A stretch of DNA of 64,000 nucleotides from assembly GCF_001950325.1 (NCBI RefSeq), contig NZ_BDJL01000132.1, positions 168,415 through 232,414 on the forward strand. Reading direction: 5' to 3'. Within the stretch, counting starts at the first letter, position 1, and each line of letters opens with the position of its first letter. Shown piece by piece: positions 57,792 through 64,000 of the stretch. Below the pieces are notes generated by a model. The model was not told the origin of the DNA and searched no databases. It saw nothing but the letters and a program-made list of their open reading frames with translations. Source of the DNA: Carboxydothermus islandicus (GTDB taxonomy: Bacteria > Bacillota > Z-2901 > Carboxydothermales > Carboxydothermaceae). A program made the translations under genes and the position numbers.

Positions 57792-57807
57792 TTACAATAG
57801 ATTGTAA
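57792..57807. promoter_or_regulatory. operator-like palindrome upstream of RNase J
   Basis: TTACAAT (57792-57798), two bases, ATTGTAA (57801-57807): a perfect 16-base inverted repeat, followed by a possible -10 TATAAA (57832-57837). Confidence 0.45.
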
Positions 57808-57866
57808 AAAGCTAACAAGTGGGCGGTTTAATATAAATTAAAAATTAAACGGGAGGTGTATTACCA

Positions 57867-59525
57867 ATTAAAGATGGAAAACTTCATATTATACCCTTAG
57901 GCGGCCTTGGAGAAATCGGGAAAAACATGATGGTCATCAAATATAACGATGCCATAATTGTGATCGATGCCGGACTAATGTTTCCCGAAGAAGAACTTTT
58001 AGGTATCGATATGGTTATCCCCGACATGTCTTATCTCTTGGAGAACAAAGATAAAGTTAAAGCGGTGCTTTTAACCCATGGTCACGAGGACCACATTGGT
58101 GGGATGCCTTATTTGTTAAAACAATTTGATGTTCCGGTTTACGGAACAAGGCTGACTTTGGGACTTTTAAATGCCAAGCTTAAGGAAGCGGGGATTCCAA
58201 GAGCTAACTTAAATATAGTGGCTCCGCGGGACGTTTTAAATATTGGGCCGTTTAAGATTGAGTTTATCAAAGTTTCTCACAGTATACCGGATACTGTGGG
58301 AATTGCGGTACATACTCCTGTGGGAACAGTAGTCCATACCGGCGATTTTAAACTGGACCCAACTCCGGTTGATGGGAAGGTTACGGATTTTTATAAGTTA
58401 GCGGAACTTGGAGAAAAAGGTGTTTTAGTTTTAATGTCGGACAGCACCAATGCTGAAAGGCCCGGTTTTACCTTGTCGGAAAAAACCGTTGGTAATACCT
58501 TTGAAGAAACGTTCAGGGTAGCGGATGGGAGAATTATCATTGCAACTTTTGCCTCAAATGTTCATCGTATACAGCAAGCAATTTATACCGCCCATAAATT
58601 TAAAAGAAAAGTAGCCATTGTTGGCCGGAGCATGTTAAATGTCGTTGAAATTGCCAACGAGTTGGGCTATTTGGATATTCCCGATGGCCTGTTAATTGAT
58701 GTGGATGAAATAAACCGCTACCCCCATAAACAAGTAGTTATTTTAACTACGGGAAGCCAGGGAGAACCGATGTCAGCCCTAACCCGCATGGCCATGTCTG
58801 AACACCGCCAGGTGGAGATTGTAGCTGGAGATACGGTTATCATTTCTGCAATGCCGATTCCGGGAAATGAGAAGCTGGTCTCAAGAATTATTGACCAGTT
58901 ATTTAAATTGGGGGCCAAAGTTATTTACGAAGCGGTTTCAGGTATCCATGTATCCGGACACCCCAGCCAGGAAGAATTAAAATTAATGATCAATCTTTTA
59001 AAACCAAAGTACTTTGTTCCCATTCACGGGGAATACCGCCATTTAATTAAGCATGCGGAAATTGCGCGGGAGTTAGGTATAAAACCCCAAAACATTTTTG
59101 TGGTGGAGAACGGTCAGGTTTTGGAATTTACGAAAAAATCCGGACGCCTTGCCGGAAAAGTACCGGCCGGCCGGGTACTGGTTGATGGACTTGGAGTGGG
59201 TGATGTCGGGAATATCGTGTTAAGGGACCGTAAACAACTGGCCCAGGATGGTATTATTATTGTCGTGCTTACTTTAAATCGGGAGTCCGGAGACATTGTT
59301 GCCGGTCCCGACATTGTAACCCGGGGATTTGTCTACGTCCGGGAGTCGGAACAGTTAATCGATGAGGCCAAACAGAAGGTTACCGAAGCTTTAAATAAAT
59401 GTTTTAATCACGGCTTGTTAGAGTGGTCTGCTATAAAAAGTCAGGTTAGAGATGCCTTGGGAAAATATCTATTTGAAAAAACCCGCCGTCGTCCAATGAT
59501 TTTACCTATTATAATGGAAATTTAA
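57867..59525 (+). CDS. ribonuclease J (RnjB/J1-like), apparently starting at AUU
   Basis: Metallo-beta-lactamase/beta-CASP ribonuclease for mRNA and rRNA processing, 552 residues. Zinc motif LTHGHEDHIGG (near residue 72), HTGDFKLD, beta-CASP region with IPIHGEYRH, and a C-terminal domain ending RRRPMILPIIMEI. The conserved N-terminal segment IIPLGGLGEIGKN lies before the first ATG (57927), so that ATG is too late. Upstream in the same frame there is no ATG, GTG or TTG before the stop at 57846. An ATT at 57867 sits eight bases after GGGAGGTG and is the best start. Confidence 0.88.
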   Translation: MKDGKLHIIPLGGLGEIGKNMMVIKYNDAIIVIDAGLMFPEEELLGIDMVIPDMSYLLENKDKVKAVLLTHGHEDHIGGMPYLLKQFDVPVYGTRLTLGLLNAKLKEAGIPRANLNIVAPRDVLNIGPFKIEFIKVSHSIPDTVGIAVHTPVGTVVHTGDFKLDPTPVDGKVTDFYKLAELGEKGVLVLMSDSTNAERPGFTLSEKTVGNTFEETFRVADGRIIIATFASNVHRIQQAIYTAHKFKRKVAIVGRSMLNVVEIANELGYLDIPDGLLIDVDEINRYPHKQVVILTTGSQGEPMSALTRMAMSEHRQVEIVAGDTVIISAMPIPGNEKLVSRIIDQLFKLGAKVIYEAVSGIHVSGHPSQEELKLMINLLKPKYFVPIHGEYRHLIKHAEIARELGIKPQNIFVVENGQVLEFTKKSGRLAGKVPAGRVLVDGLGVGDVGNIVLRDRKQLAQDGIIIVVLTLNRESGDIVAGPDIVTRGFVYVRESEQLIDEAKQKVTEALNKCFNHGLLEWSAIKSQVRDALGKYLFEKTRRRPMILPIIMEI

Positions 59526-59538
59526 AGGGGAGAGGACT

Positions 59539-60324
59539 TTGAACTTATATGAAGCTTTGGTTTTAGGAGTTGTACAAGGTTTAACCGAGTATTTACCCGT
59601 TTCCAGTTCGGGGCATTTAGTTTTATTGCAAAAAATCTTTGGCATAAAAGAAAATGTCTTGCTCTTTGATATTTTGGTTCATTTAGGAACTCTTGTTCCC
59701 CTTTTAATTATTTTTCGCGCTGAGATTTGGGAAATTATTAAAAAACCCTGGGGGAGGCTACCGCTTTTAATAATTGCCGGTACCATTCCTACGGCTCTAA
59801 TTGGTCTTGGGTTTAAGGACTTCTTTGAACGGCTTTTTGTCTCAGGTTCTACTTTAGGAATTGAATTTATTATTACCGGATTAATCCTGTGGCTGGCGGA
59901 ACGGCAAAAAAGCGGGCGAAAAGAACTCGATAAAACAACTTTTTTGGATGCGATTTTTGTAGGGGTGGCTCAGGGGTTGGCCATTTTGCCGGCAATTTCA
60001 CGGTCGGGTTTAACCATTTCCGGGGCTTTAGTTAGAGGATTAAACCGCGAATGGGCGGCGAAATTTTCGTTTTTATTATCAATTCCTGCCATTTTGGGTG
60101 CAGCGATTTTGGATTTAAGAAATTTTGTTGGCCAAAATTTGGATTTTAGTAGTAATGAGTTATTACCGTTTATTATTGGGTTTTTAGCAGCAATGCTTTC
60201 AGGATACTTTGCGGTAAAATTTATGTTAGAGATTTTGCGTAAGGGAAAATTAACCTGGTTTTCCTATTATGTCTGGATTTTGGGTGTAATAATTTTGGTC
60301 TTACAGGCGGCAGGTAAATTCTAA
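59539..60324 (+). CDS. uppP: undecaprenyl-diphosphatase UppP (BacA)
   Basis: Recycles the lipid carrier of cell-wall synthesis and gives bacitracin resistance. 261 residues with about seven or eight helices. Signatures: VQGLTEYLPVSSSGHLVL with catalytic Glu and Ser, and the second motif ALAIL-like in GLAILPAISRSGLTISGALVRGLNR. TTG 59539 with GGGGAGAGGAC upstream is the start. A terminator overlaps its end. Confidence 0.95.
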   Translation: MNLYEALVLGVVQGLTEYLPVSSSGHLVLLQKIFGIKENVLLFDILVHLGTLVPLLIIFRAEIWEIIKKPWGRLPLLIIAGTIPTALIGLGFKDFFERLFVSGSTLGIEFIITGLILWLAERQKSGRKELDKTTFLDAIFVGVAQGLAILPAISRSGLTISGALVRGLNREWAAKFSFLLSIPAILGAAILDLRNFVGQNLDFSSNELLPFIIGFLAAMLSGYFAVKFMLEILRKGKLTWFSYYVWILGVIILVLQAAGKF

Positions 60325-60337
60325 CCTGCCGCTTTTT
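60307..60337 (+). terminator. terminator overlapping the end of uppP
   Basis: GCGGCAGGT (60307-60315) and ACCTGCCGC (60324-60332), 8-base loop, TTTTT. The ftsK ribosome site GGAGGG follows at once, so readthrough into ftsK is possible. Confidence 0.85.
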
Positions 60338-60348
60338 GGAGGGATTGA

Positions 60349-62553
60349 ATGGCAAAATATAAAAATACCAAGCAGAAAAATAAAAAAAGCTTTACCGGAG
60401 AGCTTTTGGGAATTTTTTTAATGCTCTTGGGAATTATTGGGCTTGTTAGTATTTTTTCCGATAAAACCGGCTCGATAGGATTGTTTTTCCGGCACTGGTT
60501 TAGCGTTTTTGCCGGTCAGGGGAATTTTCTTTTACCAATAATTATTTTTACTATTGGTTTTAAACTCTCTTTCGGGCAGACGATTAAAACCTTGGGTAAA
60601 AAAGAAGCGGGTTTACTTGTCCTCGTGGCAGCATTTTTGATTTTTTTAACGATAAAGCTACCGTTAAGCGTAATGTTTACCATGGCCTGGCAGGGTGAAG
60701 GTGGGGGAATAATTGGAGCGCTCCTAACTTATGGTGCCTTAAAATCTTTGGGATTGGTAGGTACCTACCTTTTGCTCCTGACCCTTATTTTAATTGGAGT
60801 TTTACTAATTTTGGATTTATCCTTTAAAGAATTTACCCAAAGCCTCATTGCTGGCCTGAATAAAATAAAGGCTTTTGTGGTGGAAAGCATCTTTCCATTA
60901 TTTATTGAAGAAGAAGAGCTCAAGCCCAAAAAGAAAAGAAAAGAACCGGTAATTATTGAGATGCCACCACCACCTGAACCTGCCTTTGCTCTTCAATCAG
61001 AAAGCTCTCCAGTTTCTGTAGAAACAGAAGAAAGGGACGACCAAAAGAAAAAAGAAAATACGAAAATCATCAAGGAAAAGGAAGAAAACCTTATTTCCTT
61101 TGAACAACTAAGTCTTAAAGATTTTGAAAAATACCAGCTACCGCCGATATCTTTATTAAATCGTCCCAAATCATCCCGCACTAAAATGAACCGGGACATT
61201 TCCGAAAATATCAAAATCCTGGAAGAAACCCTTGAAAGCTTTGGAGTTCAAGCTACTGTTAAGGAAGTCTCCTGTGGACCGGCGATAACCCGCTATGAAT
61301 TGGAACCTGCCCCCGGGGTAAAGGTTAGTAAGATAGTAAGCTTAGCGGATGATATTGCTTTAAAATTAGCGGCAGCGGATGTCAGAATTGAAGCACCAAT
61401 TCCCGGAAAAGCCGCGGTAGGGATTGAAGTACCCAACAAAGAAATAAATATGGTGGTATTAAGAGAAATTATTGAAACTCCTGAATTCCAGAATCAAGCT
61501 TCACCTCTTGCTTTTGCCCTGGGCAAAGATATTGCCGGGAAACCAATTGTGGCAGACCTTCAAAAAATGCCTCACTTACTCATTGCTGGAGCAACCGGAT
61601 CGGGAAAAAGTGTTTGTTTAAATACCCTGATTTCCAGCATTTTATTCCGGGCAACTCCTCAGGAAGTAAAGTTTCTGATGATTGACCCTAAAATGGTCGA
61701 GCTGGTTACTTTTAACGGTATTCCCCATTTAATTAGCCCGGTAGTTACCAATGCTAAAAAAGCAGCAATTTCTCTGCGCTGGGCAGTTAGAGAAATGGAG
61801 CGGCGTTATGAACTTTTTGCCAAATACGGTGTGCGGGATATAACGCGCTTTAACAGTTTTGTATTAACTAAAGGTGGCGAGGATTTAAGTTATTTGCCGT
61901 ACATCGTTATTATAATTGATGAATTAGCGGATTTAATGATGGTTTCCCCGGCGGAGGTGGAAGATTCTATTTGCCGGTTAGCGCAAATGGCCCGGGCTGC
62001 CGGGATGCATTTAGTTGTGGCAACTCAACGTCCTTCGGTGGACGTTATAACCGGTTTAATTAAAGCCAATATTCCTTCACGGATATCTTTCGCGGTGTCG
62101 TCGCAGACCGATTCCCGCACTATTTTAGACATGGCTGGTGCAGAAAAACTTTTGGGAAAAGGAGATATGCTATTTTTCCCGGTGGGTGCCCCCAAACCTA
62201 TTCGCGTTCAAGGAGCTTATATGTCCGATAAAGAAGTGGAAGCGGTGGTGGAATTTTGGAAAAAGCAGGGGGATCCGGAATTTTCGTCCGATTTTGAGCA
62301 GGAAGGAGAAGTGGATGAAGATTTACAGCTGGAGGAAGACGAGTTATTGCCGCAGGCGGTGAAAATTGTCATGGAAGCCGGGCATGCCTCGATTTCCCTG
62401 CTCCAAAGACGGCTTAGAATTGGTTATGCCCGGGCAGCTCGTTTAATCGACCAAATGGAAAGAAAAGGAATTGTTGGGGGCTATGAAGGAAGTAAACCGC
62501 GGCCGGTATTAATTTCCTACGAACAATATAAAAAAATGTTCAAGGACCTTTAA
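60349..62553 (+). CDS. ftsK: DNA translocase FtsK/SpoIIIE
   Basis: Pumps chromosomal DNA through the division or sporulation septum. 734 residues: four membrane segments (about 20-165), a charged linker rich in Lys and Glu (about 185-260), then the RecA-like motor with Walker A GATGSGKS (about 415-422) and Walker B IIIDELADLM. The C-terminal gamma winged helix (about 665-730, ISLLQRRLRIGYARAARLID) reads polar DNA sequences. Its place after RNase J matches spoIIIE of Bacillus; here it may serve both roles. Confidence 0.95.
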   Translation: MAKYKNTKQKNKKSFTGELLGIFLMLLGIIGLVSIFSDKTGSIGLFFRHWFSVFAGQGNFLLPIIIFTIGFKLSFGQTIKTLGKKEAGLLVLVAAFLIFLTIKLPLSVMFTMAWQGEGGGIIGALLTYGALKSLGLVGTYLLLLTLILIGVLLILDLSFKEFTQSLIAGLNKIKAFVVESIFPLFIEEEELKPKKKRKEPVIIEMPPPPEPAFALQSESSPVSVETEERDDQKKKENTKIIKEKEENLISFEQLSLKDFEKYQLPPISLLNRPKSSRTKMNRDISENIKILEETLESFGVQATVKEVSCGPAITRYELEPAPGVKVSKIVSLADDIALKLAAADVRIEAPIPGKAAVGIEVPNKEINMVVLREIIETPEFQNQASPLAFALGKDIAGKPIVADLQKMPHLLIAGATGSGKSVCLNTLISSILFRATPQEVKFLMIDPKMVELVTFNGIPHLISPVVTNAKKAAISLRWAVREMERRYELFAKYGVRDITRFNSFVLTKGGEDLSYLPYIVIIIDELADLMMVSPAEVEDSICRLAQMARAAGMHLVVATQRPSVDVITGLIKANIPSRISFAVSSQTDSRTILDMAGAEKLLGKGDMLFFPVGAPKPIRVQGAYMSDKEVEAVVEFWKKQGDPEFSSDFEQEGEVDEDLQLEEDELLPQAVKIVMEAGHASISLLQRRLRIGYARAARLIDQMERKGIVGGYEGSKPRPVLISYEQYKKMFKDL

Positions 62554-62583
62554 AGGAAAAAAACCTTTAAAGGTCTTTTTTTG
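62545..62583 (+). terminator. terminator after ftsK
   Basis: GACCTTTAAAGG (62545-62556), loop of seven A, CCTTTAAAGGTC (62564-62575), then a T-run. The left arm is inside the ftsK end. Confidence 0.92.
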
Positions 62584-62612
62584 TATAAACTTGCCGTGAA
62601 ATAAGAATACTA
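62583..62612 (+). promoter_or_regulatory. sigma-G-type promoter of sleB-ypeB
   Basis: GTATA (62583-62587), exactly 18 bases, AATACTA (62606-62612). This fits GHATR-N18-CATWHTA at all but the first base of the -10. Bacillus sleB is a sigma-G gene. It lies about 20 bases before the ATG and directly after the ftsK terminator. Confidence 0.6.
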
Positions 62613-62632
62613 TGATTACAGGTGGTGAGAAA

Positions 62633-63109
62633 ATGACAAAAAAAGGACTAAAATTTATAACTGTAATAGTACTGGTAATTTTTTTGGCGGGTAGCGTAAC
62701 TTATTATTACAACCAGGTTTTGGCTGCCAAACCAAAAGCGTACACTTATTCGGGAATTAGCGATCTTTACCTTTTAGCCCGGATTATTCGGGCGGAGGCG
62801 GAAGGGGAACCGTATGCGGGAAAGGTTGCTGTTGCTGCCGTTGTTTTAAATAGGGTACGACACCCCGGATTTCCCAATACCATTGCCGGGGTGATTTTTC
62901 AACCTGGAGCTTTTGAATCGGTGGCCAACGGGCGTTTTTGGTCATTACTTCCAAACCGGGAAAGTATTAAAGCTGCCTATGATGCTTTACGCGGTTGGGA
63001 TCCAACCTTTGGTGCTCTCTTTTTCTGGAATCCGGCCAAAAAGGTTTCGCGGTGGATTTGGACAAGAAAAATCATTGCCAGGATTGGCAAACATGTTTTC
63101 GGGAGATGA
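62633..63109 (+). CDS. sleB: spore cortex-lytic enzyme SleB, short form
   Basis: Lytic transglycosylase that opens spore cortex at germination, 158 residues. A membrane segment or signal (about 8-30) is followed by the SleB catalytic domain with RIIRAEAEGEPYAGKVAVAAV (catalytic Glu) and FQPGAFESVANGRFW. The N-terminal peptidoglycan-binding domain of Bacillus SleB (about 300 residues in all) is missing. ATG 62633 follows GGTGGTGAG. The next gene is ypeB, its known partner. Confidence 0.9.
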   Translation: MTKKGLKFITVIVLVIFLAGSVTYYYNQVLAAKPKAYTYSGISDLYLLARIIRAEAEGEPYAGKVAVAAVVLNRVRHPGFPNTIAGVIFQPGAFESVANGRFWSLLPNRESIKAAYDALRGWDPTFGALFFWNPAKKVSRWIWTRKIIARIGKHVFGR

Positions 63110-63113
63110 TGGA

Positions 63114-64000
63114 ATGAAAAGGACGGTTGCCGTTATCTTGGGCAGTTTATTGTTAATTGGGATATTTATCTGGGGTTATGATCAAAGTCAAAAAAAGAAT
63201 CGTCTATACTGGGAATTAAATAGTCAGTACCGGAGGGCTTTTGAAGAATTATACGGACACAGCAAAACCTTAGAAGCACAGGTGGGAAAAACATTAGTTT
63301 CCATGTCACTGCAGCAAAATTTAAAACAGGCAGCTAAAGGGTGGCGACAGGCATATGCTGTTGTGGAAGATTTGGGGCAATTGCCGGTAACCACCTTTTC
63401 CCTGGAAAAAACAAAAGCATTTTACAATCAGCTTGGAGATTTTACCTATACCGTTGCCATTAAGGACACCGAAGGTAAATCGTTGAGCCCTGAGGAAAGG
63501 GAGACTCTGGCAACCTACTATAATGAGCTGAAAAAAATTAACGATAAACTGGAAAAAGCGATGGCTATCTTAAAAAATCAACCGATTATGATTACTAAGG
63601 AAACCAAACTGTACTCCCTCCGGGAGGATTTGATGCCGGAAGCGATAGTTAATGCCTTGCGAGATGTGGAAAACAATGTTGTAGATCTGAGAAATAAAAA
63701 GGTTGCTTACGAAGGTGATTTTGTCAATATTAATCCCTACCCCTTAGGAATAAAAGGTAAACCGGTTTCCATGATTGAGGCGAAAACAATAATAAAAGAT
63801 TTCTTAGGGCAGGAAGCTGCTGGGAGGATGATTTTGCCGGTTACCAGGGTTAACGGTTTAATTCCAACGTATTTGTACGAAGTAATAGACCGTCAAGCGA
63901 AAACGAAAATTTATTATAATGTTTCCGTTAACGGCGGTAAAATTCTTAGCTTTTTGACTACAAGGCCAACCGCCTCCCCTTCTTTAACGGTTAATGAATG
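63114..64000 (+). CDS. ypeB: germination protein YpeB (3' end outside window)
   Basis: Needed to keep SleB stable in Bacillus spores. The frame is open from ATG 63114 to the window end, 295 codons. A membrane anchor covers about residues 5-21 (VAVILGSLLLIGIFIWGY), followed by a helical region with RRAFEELYGHSKTLEAQVGKT and DLGQLPV, which match YpeB N-termini. The later part begins the PepSY-like repeats (SMIEAKTIIKDFLGQEAAG). Only four bases separate it from sleB. Confidence 0.9.
   Translation, partial: MKRTVAVILGSLLLIGIFIWGYDQSQKKNRLYWELNSQYRRAFEELYGHSKTLEAQVGKTLVSMSLQQNLKQAAKGWRQAYAVVEDLGQLPVTTFSLEKTKAFYNQLGDFTYTVAIKDTEGKSLSPEERETLATYYNELKKINDKLEKAMAILKNQPIMITKETKLYSLREDLMPEAIVNALRDVENNVVDLRNKKVAYEGDFVNINPYPLGIKGKPVSMIEAKTIIKDFLGQEAAGRMILPVTRVNGLIPTYLYEVIDRQAKTKIYYNVSVNGGKILSFLTTRPTASPSLTVNE

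Noticed and set aside
57927..57929. ATG 57927 as the RNase J start
   Set aside because: It would remove the conserved LGGLGEIGKN segment and has no ribosome site close upstream, whereas a strong site lies before 57867.

Overview
The window looks like the chromosome of an anaerobic, spore-forming, thermophile-like Firmicute. Gene content and order suggest a Carboxydothermus-type organism; I recognise this by pattern only and could not verify it. GC content is moderate, AUG, GUG and UUG starts follow strong GGAGG-type sites, and genes are tightly packed. All but one of the genes I accept are on the + strand. I see no tRNA, rRNA, insertion sequence, CRISPR array or prophage, and no gene-free gap longer than 300 bases.

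Layout: (1) 1-6194, histidine operon hisG(partial)-D-C-B-H-A-F-IE, with overlapping starts and a terminator. (2) 6338-7608, a membrane thioredoxin-CcdA fusion whose first redox cysteine is encoded by an in-frame UGA, so probably a selenoprotein. (3) 7670-15206, pcrA-ligA and gatCAB. (4) 15384-19332, four genes (NifV/Re-citrate-synthase-like, aconitase-type large and small subunits, isocitrate-dehydrogenase-like) that could make 2-oxoglutarate from oxaloacetate and acetyl-CoA. (5) 19386-25656, a CPBP protease, RNA-modifying enzymes, an iron-sulfur aldo/keto reductase, a ferredoxin with a forespore-type promoter, a Cys-rich mini-protein, endonuclease III, trmL and a DUF6305-like protein. (6) 25667-33320, a two-component pair and an Opp/Dpp transporter. 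(7) 33322-39130, a MoxR/VWA pair like CoxD/CoxE, bacillithiol genes bshB1-bshA, perR and a YtoI-like regulator. (8) 39153-48553, dnaE, an RCK-domain membrane protein, TRAP (mtrB), accD-accA, pfkA, pyk and comFB. (9) 48607-64000, a sporulation, wall and lysine/dipicolinate region in an order close to Bacillus: ylxY-like, dac, M16 peptidase, ymxH, dapB, dpaA-dpaB, asd, dapG, dapA, RNase J, uppP, ftsK/spoIIIE, sleB, ypeB(partial).

How the genes work together: asd, dapG, dapA and dapB supply dihydrodipicolinate for lysine and peptidoglycan, and dpaAB diverts it to spore dipicolinate. uppP, the carboxypeptidase, sleB and ypeB act on the wall or cortex, and ftsK/spoIIIE moves DNA. The thiol and redox genes (Sec-thioredoxin/CcdA, ferredoxin, bshA/bshB1, perR) suggest active redox handling in an anaerobe.

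Strongest leads: the UGA-containing thioredoxin-CcdA gene with a SECIS-like hairpin; the citrate-to-2-oxoglutarate module; forespore-type promoter matches before a ferredoxin and before sleB; an RNase J frame with no standard start codon but a well-placed AUU; and a nested palindrome that supplies the end of a response-regulator gene.
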